From Diplolepis rosae (taxonomy: Eukaryota > Arthropoda > Insecta > Hymenoptera > Diplolepididae), in contig JAPYXD010000686.1 in NCBI GenBank assembly GCA_030998225.1, positions 558,001 to 622,000 on the forward strand: 64,000 bases of DNA, written 5' to 3'. This document shows, one piece after another, positions 49,801-58,720 of the stretch; position 1 is the first letter of the stretch; every line of letters begins with the position of its first letter. Under the pieces are notes generated by a model. That model was not told the origin of the DNA and did not search any database. It saw nothing but the letters and a program-made list of their open reading frames with translations. Position numbers and translations under genes: made by a program.

Positions 49801-52800
49801 AAAATATCTTGATTAGTTAGCAAAATACTATGAAAACCTACCATTTAAATGAGACAAAAAACTTTTAAAAATCTTAATTAATGTCAGAGTTGTTAATATT
49901 TTTCAGAATGATTGAAATTTCAAGTTTTTTGAAATATTTTTTTATAAAATTAACATTTTGTTATTTTTTCTGATTTTTCTAAATCATTTCAGTCGATTAT
50001 GTCGATCATTAGAAGAGTGTATCACTGTACGTGACAACGGAACTCTACTATATCGACCTTATTAACCTCTGATTTAGAATTAATCCAACGTTATTTAAAA
50101 CTAGATGGTATTTTCCAATATAAATTGAAGAAATTTTTCTGTGAAAAAAAAAAATTTCTTTAATTTTGTTATTTAGTTTATTTTATTATTTTTTATTTTG
50201 TTTTATTTGTTATTTGCAAAATTTTGTTAACTTTTATTTTATGATAGGGAAAAAAATTTCAACTTGTTATTATAAAAATTAAGACATTTTAGGAATAGCT
50301 GAAACAACAAGTGAACAAATAATTTCGACCGGCAGTGTACTTCTGTCTAAATGTTACTGAAGATATAGATGCAAGTACATATATAGTATAAAATTACAAA
50401 GGATTATTTATGAAAAAATAGCTGAGAATTGCCAATACAAATTCCACAATGTCAGAAATTCCCACCACAATTTCGCGAAACATGTGACTGGAGTTTTATT
50501 TTATAAAATTTATTTTTATTTATTTTATAAAATACCTACGAAATAAATTTCAAATATTCATATAAATTAAATGCTTTTAATCTATATTCCAGAAAAAATA
50601 ATCAGAAGATATCCCAGAAGCAGGAAGCAGCAAGGATGTATTTGGAGAAGACTTTCACACAACACCGAAAAGAGCTATCTCGACCCCACAAAGTGTTCGA
50701 TTATCTTGTAGTACAAAAATCAACGCAAAATGTGCTAAGCAACTATATTTTCTGAAAATAAAAATACAAATTACAGATATTTTTGATTTTTATTTATGAC
50801 GAGAAAACCATGATTTAAGGCAAAATTGTGTAAATGTAATTAAAGAGTGAGTTGATATCAACATAACTTCTCACTCTTGAATTAAATTTTCACAATTTTG
50901 CGCTAAATCTTCAATTTCCTTTTAATTTTATTTGAATATATCCTTGTAACACATTTAAAGAACCTACGTATGCATGTATATGCACTAACACGTGCACACA
51001 TAATGGTAGTTCATGCGCAGTGCTGTACGCGGCCGTAGTTGCTAACGGTCCACCACCTTTCCATTAGGTTTGCACGGCCTGTGCGTGACTAACTGATATG
51101 TCAAGAGAAAATGCTTACTTTATGCCGATGTCAACAATACCCTATCGATGTGTATTATCATGGGTATCGTGAGAAATGAAAAGGAATGAAAATGATTTTT
51201 CTACAATTTTTATACTTAGCGTGACTAAAATGACCTTGTGTTGTAGGTCGCTGAATTCGTCTTAAAATCGGTAATAATGACATCGAAAAAAATATATGGT
51301 TCTATTTAAAAAAGTGGAGTTGACTTCGACGTAACTTCAACGCCTCTACCGGTAAAAAAATAGGGTGGTCGAGAATGACGGCTTTCTCGAACACTAAAAC
51401 TTTTGTATGAAACATTTTTGGATATCATCAATAGTTTGAGTGTTATCGCTCCGTAATACTTTATTTGCCTCACCCTGTATACACAGGTTACCCTCACTAC
51501 ACATCACTTCCACGTGAAACTTCTTTACAACCAACGCCACTCGCCAGGAACACGGATTCAATCCGGTCGGCATGGCAGTAACTTTACACACTACTACTCA
51601 GTGCGCTATTGGAAACAACTGGTGTCTCTTAGACAGCATGCAATGACACTGTCGGAAAACAAACGTTGTACCACCTATAGGATCACAACACGTCAGTCGG
51701 TAAGGTAGAGGTATTACATACCGATGCAACTTTGATGCCTGTTAGCACTCTGCAATACCGACTGCCGGCAAGGTAATGAGACGGCCCAGCCCCGAGTATC
51801 CGCCTTCTGCGACGAAACGGGGGTAAAATCCGCGAAACAAAGGCCATTTTAGGAACAAATAGAATCCCATGAGACTCGTACAAAAGAATTGCGAGGTATG
51901 ATCCAGTATTTGAGCAGCAATTAATGATTTACTTCCATACCGGAAGTGAACGCGGCGAGCGCGAGGTAGTCTGGTTTTCACAGACATTTTCGTCCGTACT
52001 CCCAGCGAGCGCCACACTAACCTGTGGTTGCTGCCACACGACCAATTACTCAGATCAAGCAGCGTGTGGCTTGGTTCGCCGGATGGACGGGCGTCCCTCG
52101 CTCACATTTCTTTTATTTTTTTTTATGGTTAGTTTTTATAGGGTTGTTAATTGTTGCTAATAAATAGAAATAAATAATTGTACAAATACGACAATTATAA
52201 ATAAACATAATTATCATTACTTTATGAAATATTATAAATAATAAAATATTATGAATGAAGATGATTATTATAATGTGGTAAATTTGGTTGATATTAAATA
52301 CAATAAATAAGTACAGTTATAATTTGAACAGAAAATGACAAAAGGTTAGCATTGATTATCTGAAAATAATTTTGACTGGTAAATCATCAGCAAAATGCCA
52401 AATTGGCAAATGAACAATGCGTGACCATCTAATCATTTCTTTTATTTAAAGGCTCGTTTTTACTTTTGAGAATTATCAGCATGTAATAATAATCTCTTCA
52501 ATCTTTCTTAGAAGATTTTGAATTTTCTAACAACGTTCAAACCTTCACACACTGTTGTCCAATGGGAGCCCGCGCCTACGCTAATAGCACGCGCCAAGCG
52601 GGAGGTGAGATGGGGGAAAGGCTTTCTCCTCGTCGTCGCGTGGCATGCTTTCTCTTATCAACGCATATCAATTTTTGAACACCTCTACGAGACAAAAGAT
52701 CCAACGATTTGAAATTTGAGAAACGTCATCATGATCTCGAAAATGTCAGCTTTTTCCTGATACTGATTTCCAACCCGAAAACGGTCGAAAAAAGGGGGAA

Positions 52801-55800
52801 AACATCGTGCATAAAATCCTTAATTTATTGATTTAATTGGACGTAATCGCGGTCGTTAATTCAGGCGCGCGCAAGTTAATTAAGGGGGGAAATTGATTGA
52901 GAGGTGGAAATCCGAGGCGATGTGCTTGATTGCCGATCCTCAAAATTGAGTCCGGTTCCGCACCTGCAAAAGGTGAGGACTTGTCGCTCATCGCGGCGAT
53001 TTTTCTTGGACGAAATTTCAGGTCAGAGCTCATAGTCAGGTGACGTGCATTTTAGCATCACCGCACCTGACTATTAGAGAATCTGATCGTCTATGTTTCC
53101 CCTTCCCCTTTTTCAGATAGGGATTTACAGGCTCCGGTTTTTATTTTTGGTTTTTTTTATTTTATTTGTCTCAGGCGCGTTTTGTTTTAAAATTTAGTCT
53201 GGGTTTTTTCTCGGTAGTTATTTCCGACATCGGCGGGTTACCAGGGGATAAATTTTATTCTGATTTAAGCGGATTCGTCCTCCAATTCTTGATCAACTAG
53301 TACCCGTTGACTCACCTCAGAGTGAGAAATTGGGAACGTTGCTCTCCTTTTAAGATTATTTTTCTTTCTTAACTAAAATTGTTGATCAGGTGCCGTAGCC
53401 CTTAGGGCACTTTACCTGTGAGGCAAAATATTTTATATTTTTTTTTTTTGACTCTTGCGAGTTCATTTGTTGATCAGGTGCCGTAGCCTTTCGGGGCGCT
53501 TTACCTGGGAGACATCATTCTCGTTTTTCCTATTTTCTTTACTTTATTTTAGTTTTATGAAATCAATTGTGGATCTAGTGCCGTAGCCCCTTAGGGCACT
53601 TTACTAGTGAAACGTTCTTCCTTACCTTCAGAGAATTGGAACATGAATCCGCCGGTATTACGGGTATTTTGCGGGAGGATATTTTTTTTTGTTGTTCTTT
53701 GAAAATTAAGAAGTTGAACGCATCTTCCTGTGCACATGATGATAATACCTGTAAGTGTAAGCCAGAGTGCTTCTAGTCACTACAGGGCTCTGATGCCGTA
53801 AATTGGAAGATTTCTTTAATTTTCAATGTGGGTCGTGAAGTGGAATTTTTTTTGTCTTTTGGAGTTTCGCAGGGTGGGAAACATGAATATAAAGTATACT
53901 AAATTGAAGTTGAAATGAGCCTGGAAGTCAACCATAACGTTATTTTCAGATGTAGGGAAAACCCAAAAATTAAACCGTGTATTTGAAGGCGCAACTGCGC
54001 GAAATCTTGGTGTTTGCTAATTGAAGTTTTCTTTATGGTTTTTAAATTCTCAAAAATCAAATATCACGGGCAATATATCCGACGATTCCTCCGTTTTATT
54101 TTTCTCATTCGGAAAAACTGAAAATCGTGAGTTTCTTTGCTGTTCTCACTCTTGAAATAAAGAATAAAAGCTCGCGAAATTTTCACCCTTCGTGTGACCC
54201 ACACGTAAATTTTGAAAGGACAATTTTGGTCTAAAATAGGGCAAAGTTGCCTTTCCAAAATTCAGGAAATTGATATAATTAGAAATTGCAGATTTGAAAT
54301 TTAAAATCAGAATCTAAAAGCGAAACTTTTGACCAAATCGGGCAAAAATAACTTGATGAATTTTTAAAAATTGATAAATTAAAGATTGTAAAGGTCGAAA
54401 TGTTTCAGTAAAGACTGACGGCTGGTCCAATAGGGGGTGGAGTCATGCCCCCTTTGCTATACTATTTATGACCCTTTAATGCATAAAAATTGCAAAATTT
54501 GTTTCCCAACTTCTGGGAAGATTTAGCAAACTTCAACAGTTCCTGACACTTTATGGAAGTAGTTTCGGTAAATTAAGGAAAGTATGGCTACTCAAATTCA
54601 CACGATTTTTCTAAAATCTCATTGTCGAAACTTCCAAGAATTTCGTTTAGAGCTCTGGATTTAACTCAAATAGTGCTACAAATAATTCCAAATACATCTT
54701 TTTCAAAAATTGTAATGCCTCCACGGCTACGTTCGCAGGACCATGCTCTTTTGATGAAATTTCCCATTACAATTTTGCACATTTGGAACTCTATTTCGTC
54801 GAGAACGGCACGAATCTTCCTTTTGAGTTCTTGAATTGACTGAGAAGCTTCAGCCTGAATCTTATCTTTCACGTAACCCCAAAGAAAGAAGTCTAGAGGT
54901 GTTCAATTTTTATTAATGGCATAGTTTTTAATTGTTATCTGTCATAGAATGACACCTTTTATTATGGCAGCTGTCAAAATAGCGGGCTATTCAAAATGAA
55001 ACCTCTAATTGGAAAACCCTGTATAACGTATATTGCGCGTTTCAAAAGAAATTCCTACATACAAAAACGTAAATTCGATCATGGAAATAACCTAACATCG
55101 ATACAACTACTGTACTTGCATTTCGCGGTATAAAAAATGGGAGGACTAACTTTGAGTTGCTTTACCTCAAAGACAAACCATCGCAAGACTTTAAGTTTCT
55201 AAACACTTTTTTTCTACGTGTTGAGAACTATCAGGTAACAAATTCCCAATAAGAATTCATCAAAATTGCAATGTAACTTTTGGTTTTTATCTGCCATTTT
55301 GTAGTTTATGAGACCTGATAAAGATATTTGATGCCCCAGGGTCGAAAAGTGGCGAAGATTTTCTTCTTACCTCGTAAAAGGTCGTGTCAAATGCCTTTCT
55401 GGAAAATTACTGCGAAAATCGACCAATTCTTACTCGAAGATCCATTTGCTCGTTGTGCTGGTCTTAAGATTCTAATCGAACTTTTGTAATTCCAACCATA
55501 AATCTTTGAGTTACTGTGAATTAAGGGCACCCCGTACAAAAAATCTACTAATCAAAAGTACAAAAGCACTTGTGCCATCTAGTAAAAACAGATACTTTTA
55601 ATTACCCTGCGGTAGTTAGGAGACATTCTCATAATAAATTTCACTTAAAGAGTTTTGTACAAGCGTAATCATCTGCCACTCCAACTTAATACGAAAATAA
55701 GCATCATCTTGGTAGGGATACACATCGTGTGAGATCTTGAAAAATTGTGTTATAAATGTATGCGATTATATTTTGGTTAAAGGTTGCTAAGGAGAAGGGA

Positions 55801-57259
55801 GCGCAAATTGAGCGAGATATATGGGAAGAAGAAGACGAATATGGAGTTGTACGGCTTGCAACAGTCCGAACTGTAAGTTTGTATTAGACTCTGAAATGTA
55901 TGATCTTCTACAGGGTGAGGCGCATAAAGGGTTACAGAGCGATAGCACTCAAACTATTGATCATATCCAAAAACGTTTCAGACAAAAGTTTCAGTGTTCG
56001 AGAAGGCCGTCATACTGGACCACTTCATTTTTTTCGGTGGTGGCGGTGGAGGTACGTCAAGGTGAACTCCACTTCCACTTTCCACTTCCACTTTCATTCT
56101 AGTGACGCAGAATATGAAAATAGTCGAAAACTCATCGCTTCGGTACAGTGAAACAAACATTAGTCAAACGTCGACCAATTGTTAATGAAAATAATGTGTC
56201 TGCTATCTTAGCTTTTGTTGCACTAAATCCATATGCGAGCAGCAGGCAAATGATACAAGTGATGAATAAGATTTTTGGCGAAAAGTGGATAGGACGAGGC
56301 GGCCCTGTAGCTTGGCTACCTCGTTTGCCAGATCTAACATCACCAGATTACTTTTTATGGGGTTTTTTTAAAAACTGCGTAATGGTGGTAGCACCTACCA
56401 CGCCTGACGACATAAAAAAGAGAATACGCTGAGCATGTACCGAAATTACACCACAAATGTTCACTGAAGTTAGACGGTTTTTTTATCAGCAATTTAACAA
56501 GTGCTTACACGTCGAGGGTCATCACTTCGATCATCTTCTGTAGGTAGACCCAAACCAAGGTTAGTGGATTCTTTGAAAGTGATTATTCCGATATGTTTCA
56601 GTTTTTTGACTATTTTCATACTTTGCGTGATTAGAATGACCTTCTGTTGTAGGTCACTGAATTCGTCTTAAAATAAATAATAATTTCATCGAAAAAAATA
56701 CATGTTTCCATTTTAAAAAGTGGAGTTGACCTTGACGTAGCTTCACCGACTCCACCGAAAAAAATGGGGTGGTCCAGTATGACGGCCTTCTCGAACACTG
56801 AAACTTTTGTTTGAAACATTTTTGAATATGATCAATAGTTTCAGTGCTATTGCTCTGTAACACTTTATGGGCCTCACCCTGTATATTACCCAACAGGTAC
56901 CGAAATTCATAAGAATTCATTTTAAAATTATTATTGAATTAAAAATTATGTTTGTATATACAGTTTGGAGATACATTGCATACATTTGTGGATAGAACAG
57001 GCTATAAAGGATTCTTTTTGCCCGGCTACAAGAAAGAATCTGAAGAAAGATATATAAAACTTCTGTGAGTAACGATGTTTGATATATATTACTTACTACA
57101 TGTGTATTAGAAAATAGCCTGAGCTTATATTTTTAAAAGTAATTTTTTTGTCATTTTTCATAATCTTCCTTTTTATAATAGGCCTCCAATTGATTTAAAA
57201 TACATAGATCATATTGTCGGTAATCAGTGTGACAAGGGAATGGAACCTGTAGCAGAATG
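34685..57259 (+). CDS. Hpd: 4-hydroxyphenylpyruvate dioxygenase, internal exons (partial gene)
   Basis: HPPD is an Fe(II) enzyme that converts 4-hydroxyphenylpyruvate to homogentisate in tyrosine catabolism. Four exons, 34685-34810, 55783-55872, 56964-57064 and 57182-57259, join in frame into about 131 residues. The first encodes [16 protein letters not shown] and [14 protein letters not shown]; the second [17 protein letters not shown]; the third [16 protein letters not shown] and FFLPGY; the fourth [20 protein letters not shown], whose His is the first iron ligand in the known family. Junctions are GTAAAA...AAAG, GTAAGT...ACAG and GTGAGT...ATAG, with the next donor GTACGT. There are no stops, so the gene looks intact. 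The N-terminal exon(s) and the C-terminal half with the other iron ligands are not in the window. The first intron seen is 21 kb and packed with transposons. Identity is certain from the motifs; expression is not shown. Confidence 0.95.
34842..35291. other. Hpd intron sequence, nothing recognised
   Basis: AT-rich. A potential donor (AAAAG/GTAAGT) at about 35180 has no matching exon I can defend. Confidence 0.4.
35292..35357 (+). repeat. tRNA-like 3' half with pol III terminator (SINE remnant?)
   Basis: 35318-35334 folds as a perfect T-arm, CTGGG-CTCGAAT-CCCAG, i.e. a B-box-like sequence. An A-box-like TTAGGTGAGTTTG lies just upstream at 35291 and T7 follows at 35351-35357. No complete cloverleaf, so not called a tRNA gene. 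Confidence 0.4.
35338..35980. mobile_element. Small element with about 52-bp inverted ends
   Basis: GTCGAAAGCGTCTTTTTTTC at 35339 is mirrored at about 35928-35978. It encloses a decayed-looking frame (35400-35560) and a 40-codon ORF (35773-35895). Confidence 0.6.
35773..35895 (+). CDS. Short ORF (40 codons), unrecognised
   Basis: A good acceptor (TTCTGTTTTGCAG, ending 35771) is followed by ATG and an even-composition frame ([19 protein letters not shown]) ending in TAA. It may be the last exon of a small transposon gene; a plus-strand frame at about 35400-35560 ([20 protein letters not shown]) may be an earlier, now broken, exon. Function unknown. Confidence 0.3.
   Translation: MLLAINPIQGHKRIGKYQKLARDAKAGKLIENVVGFSNNL
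36085..36545. repeat. AT-rich tandem repeat, about 122-bp unit
   Basis: Imperfect copies of a unit containing GGAAATTTCCACAATATTTT, AAAATTCCCAATTTTT and AATATTCCCCAAAATAT. It continues after the solo LTR at 37876-37990. Confidence 0.85.
36546..37875 (+). mobile_element. Solo LTR with ATAT target duplication
   Basis: It starts TGTTACGTCAG, ends GGGACGTGACA, and is flanked by ATAT (36542-36545 and 37876-37879). It splits the tandem repeat around it, which proves insertion. No internal retroelement region is present, so it arose by LTR-LTR recombination. A Ty3/gypsy-type 4-bp duplication fits. A related LTR start is at 61899. Confidence 0.85.
37252..37712 (+). repeat. Three degenerate 130-175-bp repeats inside the LTR
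   Basis: Units start with AAGGTGTA near 37257, 37410 and 37586 and share CGGATGAGTTGCC-, CGATGAAATTTATTA- and TCTGTTATTCGATTCT-like stretches. Confidence 0.7.
37876..37990. repeat. Continuation of the AT-rich tandem repeat
   Basis: GGAAAATTTCCCCAATT-type sequence, the right part of the array interrupted by the solo LTR. Confidence 0.7.
37991..40111. other. Hpd intron sequence, unassigned
   Basis: It contains a (TA)n microsatellite at about 38180-38199. The stretch 39000-39700 is GC-richer than its surroundings and LTR-like in texture, but no ends or frames were found. Confidence 0.4.
40569..41267. mobile_element. piggyBac-type MITE (TTAA target)
   Basis: GGGGACAGTCC and its complement GGACTGTCCCC are the ends; TTAA flanks both sides (40565-40568 and 41268-41271). 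699 bp, non-coding, with a GTAC microsatellite near 40720. Confidence 0.85.
41560..42930 (+). pseudogene. hAT-like (SCAND3/ZBED-type) transposase-derived gene, broken
   Basis: 41620-41740 encodes [20 protein letters not shown] and [18 protein letters not shown], like the DNA-S-MMGK-NSF block of hAT-related domesticated or transposon proteins. 42561-42809 encodes the following helical part ([36 protein letters not shown]), continuing past a TGA to [16 protein letters not shown] mariner relative (41742-42262) interrupts the two halves. Frameshifts and stops make it inactive. Assignment is from motif memory, moderate. Confidence 0.5.
41742..42262 (-). mobile_element. Deleted mariner relative (CAGGGTGCGCC end)
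   Basis: The left end is TA-CAGGGTGCGCCATTTAGAC (from 41742). Minus-strand frames encode an N-terminal piece ([20 protein letters not shown]) joined closely to a C-terminal piece with [20 protein letters not shown], so most of the catalytic domain is deleted. The right TIR is not recognised. Confidence 0.7.
43617..44139. other. Hpd intron sequence, unassigned
   Basis: It includes a 73-codon plus-strand frame (43614-43835) with no recognisable motif. Confidence 0.35.
44140..44350 (-). mobile_element. Fragment of the CACTACCGGTC-type MITE family
   Basis: Similar to 49780-49960 of the complete copy (AATTCAGGAAAATAATTCC, TTAGTTAGCAAAATA stretches). Confidence 0.6.
44469..45140 (+). mobile_element. 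DD34D-type mariner, internally deleted
   Basis: The right end TTAGGTGCGCAACTTAGTTC (read inwards from 45140) is followed by TA. The left end is degenerate near 44469. The coding remnants ([20 protein letters not shown], then [24 protein letters not shown], later a C-terminal [18 protein letters not shown]) belong to a mauritiana/mellifera-like transposase. The central region with the first catalytic Asp is missing and frames change around 44830-44870. Confidence 0.75.
45190..46476 (-). mobile_element. Full-length DD41D (rosa-like) mariner
   Basis: AAGGGTTTTCCAATAGGGAC at 45190 and its near-complement ending at 46476 are flanked by TA on both sides (45188-45189 and 46477-46478). 1287 bp, normal mariner length. 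Same family as 3119-4162. Confidence 0.93.
45296..46364 (-). pseudogene. DD41D mariner transposase, one frameshift and one stop
   Basis: 46364-45903 encodes the N-terminal DNA-binding part (153 residues: [37 protein letters not shown], and [19 protein letters not shown] as second helix-turn-helix). A frameshift near 45903-45910 and a TAG replacing Trp (about 45788) break the middle. 45766-45296 encodes the catalytic C-terminus ([26 protein letters not shown]). The Asp-Asp distance in the second half is 41 residues. It needs few changes relative to an intact gene, so it is young or recently active, but it is inactive as it stands. Confidence 0.85.
46479..47285. other. Hpd intron sequence, nothing recognised
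   Basis: AT-rich, no motif or repeat end seen. Confidence 0.4.
47601..48440 (-). pseudogene. Transposase of the long-TIR element, many stops
   Basis: Read leftwards from about 48430: [17 protein letters not shown], a region related to [15 protein letters not shown] of the 56.2 kb copy, [12 protein letters not shown], and a C-terminus FYGLFSK / [16 protein letters not shown] / [18 protein letters not shown] at 47783-47601. Many frameshifts and stops. It is the same protein family as the fragment at 56148-56540, a Tc1/mariner relative with long TIRs. Confidence 0.65.
48508..48542 (+). repeat. 35-bp direct repeat, left copy
   Basis: TAGTTCATGTGCGGTGGTGT followed by ACGCGGCGCTAGTTG; the partner is at 51007-51041 with five or six changes. 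The pair brackets the THAP pseudogene. Confidence 0.7.
48651..50740 (+). pseudogene. THAP-domain gene, two exons, inactivated
   Basis: Exon 1 (48651-49025) begins [20 protein letters not shown] and has the C2CH spacing of a THAP DNA-binding domain (Cys pair, conserved W after a TGA, then CHRHFSD). A TGA at 48762 and a one-base shift after about 48865 break it; the shifted frame continues to a GTAAGT donor after [10 protein letters not shown]. Exon 2 (acceptor at about 50590) encodes [16 protein letters not shown] and [20 protein letters not shown], a tail typical of THAP-family proteins. A MITE occupies the intron. THAP domains occur in P-element transposases and their domesticated relatives; which it was is unclear. 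Confidence 0.65.
49324..50337. mobile_element. Tc1/mariner-type MITE with CACTACCGGTC ends
   Basis: CACTACCGGTCAAAATTATT at 49324 is matched by the complement of 50309-50337; TA flanks both sides. Non-coding. It lies inside the intron of the THAP pseudogene. Fragments of the same family are at 30890 and 44140. Confidence 0.85.
50812..50909. repeat. Long perfect-like hairpin, 40-bp arms
   Basis: 50812-50851 and 50870-50909 are inverted copies with about five mismatches and an 18-base loop, just after the THAP pseudogene. It could be a small transposon or an internal inverted repeat of the THAP element. Confidence 0.85.
51007..51041 (+). repeat. 35-bp direct repeat, right copy
   Basis: Partner of 48508-48542. 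Confidence 0.7.
51490..53380. other. Hpd intron, GC-richer unassigned stretch
   Basis: 51540-52100 and 52540-53100 are GC-rich patches without a recognisable frame. GGATTCAATCCGG at about 51553 resembles a pol III B box but has no tRNA context. 53100-53380 leads into the hairpin repeats and may belong to the same element. Confidence 0.35.
53381..53612 (+). repeat. Three hairpin repeats with a covarying stem
   Basis: Units start at 53381, 53469 and 53569 with the core GTGCCGTAGCC...GGGCAC..TTTAC. The outer stem CAGGT/ACCTG of units 1 and 2 becomes CTAGT/ACTAG in unit 3, i.e. both sides change together; the inner stem GTGCC/GGCAC becomes GTGCC/GGCGC (G-U pair) in unit 2. Spacers between units are T-rich and not conserved. 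Confidence 0.75.
53613..54649. other. Hpd intron sequence, unassigned
   Basis: No recognisable gene; might be the remainder of an element carrying the hairpin repeats. Confidence 0.35.
54650..55021 (-). mobile_element. Deleted Tc1/mariner relative
   Basis: The right end, read inwards, is CAGGGTTTTCCAATTAGAGG with TA outside. About 115 bp inside it, minus-strand sequence encodes a C-terminal transposase stretch: [20 protein letters not shown] then [12 protein letters not shown] and ending RSRGG. The N-terminal and most catalytic parts are deleted; the left TIR is not seen. Confidence 0.65.
55783..55872 (+). CDS. Hpd: Hpd exon b (30 codons)
   Basis: Acceptor TTGGTTAAAG before 55783, donor GTAAGT after 55872, phase 0 on both sides. 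It encodes [20 protein letters not shown] and [10 protein letters not shown]. Confidence 0.93.
55911..56881. mobile_element. Long-TIR mariner-like element filling an Hpd intron
   Basis: The ends CAGGGTGAGGC... at 55911 and the complement ending at 56881 are flanked by TA. TIRs are about 235-260 bp. It starts 38 bp after one exon and ends 82 bp before the next. Confidence 0.92.
56148..56540 (+). pseudogene. Deleted transposase of the long-TIR element
   Basis: The frame [20 protein letters not shown] through NPYASSRQM (N-terminal) jumps to [20 protein letters not shown] and [15 protein letters not shown] (C-terminal catalytic region), then a TGA, then [16 protein letters not shown]. The catalytic core is deleted, so this copy depends on a source elsewhere. 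Homologous to 47601-48440. Confidence 0.75.
56964..57064 (+). CDS. Hpd: Hpd exon c (33 codons plus 2 nt)
   Basis: Acceptor TTGTATATACAG, donor GTGAGT. It encodes [20 protein letters not shown] then [14 protein letters not shown], the loop before the second domain. Confidence 0.95.
57182..57259 (+). CDS. Hpd: Hpd exon d (26 codons)
   Basis: Acceptor TTTATAATAG; most likely donor GTACGT at 57260, leaving TG to be completed by the next exon. It encodes [19 protein letters not shown] and MEPVAEW, including the His of the first iron ligand. Confidence 0.93.
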
Positions 57260-57590
57260 GTACGTTCAACTATACATTATTTTAGCAAAAATTATTCTTC
57301 ACAACATTCTTTGAGTTATCCAAATGTCTTATCCCCATTAGAGAAACTAAAGCTTTCCTTGAACAGCTACAAATCTTTTCAAATGATGCCTTTGTTTTAC
57401 TTTGACTAGAGAAGAACACAAAAACGGATGGAAAATAAGCCACAATTTATTATACATAAAGCTGTGACAAGAAAAATTGTAAACTAAAATAGCACAAGTT
57501 ATTGATTGCAAAGAAAACAGTACTGTGTGGTAATGGTGGCAACTGTTGTTCTCTCTGGCTTTATTTGGGGCGAATCTACGGTTGCTACCG

Positions 57591-58683
57591 TAATTCTTGT
57601 TTTAGAACGTAAAGGACATCGTCGATTTACAAACTTTTTAAAAAAATTATTCTTAAAATTTGCCTAACTTAACCTAAAAATAAAAAAATCATGTTTTTTG
57701 TTATATTTGAGTAAAAAGATTTTGAAGTTTAAAACTCCCGACGCGCCATATCGAGCGTCTGACTAGCGGTTGGGTACACCCAGAATAGTATTGAAAACAG
57801 TGCTAAAAATGATACTTAGATAGATTAGGTAGGTAATTAAATAATTGGGTTGATACAAAAAAAGGTAAAGAGAATAGGTATTAAAAAAATTCTTTACTTT
57901 TTCGATGATGCAGCTTCTCAGTACAAAAATAAGAAAAATTTCATTAATTTAACTCACCATTTTGAAGATTTTAATACAGAAGGCAAATAGCACTTCTTTT
58001 CTACATCGCATGGAAAAAATGCCTTTGATGGACTTGGTGGAACAGTTAAAAGATTTTTAAGACGCTATTACAATCAAAGGAACACGAAGTTTCCAGTCTA
58101 TATATCAGTAGGGGAACACGAGATCAAATGTAAAGTTGTTTATAATTTCGACGACTTTTGATCAGAGATTATGTAATTTCGTTTTCATGGAGTATATAAA
58201 CTGCATACAATTCAAATAAAATTTCATTCACCACATAAATTTCCACTGTTTTGTACCACATGTACAAAATTACAATTTTTCATTTCGTGTAAAAAAGAAA
58301 TTTAAAAAAACGAAGGAAATAAAGGAAAGGGTTTTGCTGGTCGCCTTCATCCTTCCTTTTTTTATGAGTATTCTTGGCATGTTATGAAAAGAAATAAAAT
58401 TTCGAGAAATAATAATTAATAAAGCTAAACACATGTTTAAAATATGACTAAGCGTCTCTAAGTATCATTTTCACCACTTTTCAATACGATTCTTCGTGTC
58501 CCCTACCGCTAGAGTCAGAGGCTCAATATGACGCATCGGAAGTTTTAAACTTCAAAATTTTTTTACTCCAATATAACAGGAAACACGATTTTTATATTTT
58601 AAGAGTAAGTAAGGCAGACTTTAAACATCATTTTAAAAAAAAATTTGAAATTTGATGTCCTTTACGTCCAAAAACATGAATTA
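57591..58683. mobile_element. TIR element carrying a transposase-like fragment
   Basis: 57591-57775 and 58492-58683 are inverted copies (TAATTCTTGTTTTAGAACGT outermost; CTAGCGGT innermost). The inside encodes an ATSHGK-type fragment at 57880-58161. No clear target duplication. Confidence 0.75.
57880..58161 (+). pseudogene. Fragment of a transposon-type ORF with TSHGKNAFDG motif
   Basis: The frame reads FFDDAASQYKNKKNFINLTH, a TAG in place of a likely Trp, then HFFSTSHGKNAFDGLGGTVK and RFLRRYYNQRN, ending TGA. The pattern DGA.SQYKN...ATSHGK..DG.GG.VKR is widespread in anonymous insect transposon-type proteins. Only this C-terminal block is left. Confidence 0.5.
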
Positions 58684-58720
58684 GATTTTTTTTAAATAAA
58701 CAATTGAAAACACAGGCCAA

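Larger units (their letters stand above)
47286..51478. mobile_element. Long-TIR mariner-like element, expanded by insertions
   Basis: 47286-47560 matches, in inverted orientation, 51210-51478; both match the TIRs of the complete short copy at 55911-56881. The right end CAGGGTGAGGC-complement is followed by TA; the left end is degenerate. Inside are a decayed transposase (47601-48440), a THAP pseudogene and a MITE. The 2.7 kb between the transposase start and the right TIR is mostly inserted material. Confidence 0.65.

Noticed and set aside
51540..51565. B-box-like GGATTCAATCC
   Set aside because: No A box or tRNA fold at the right distance.
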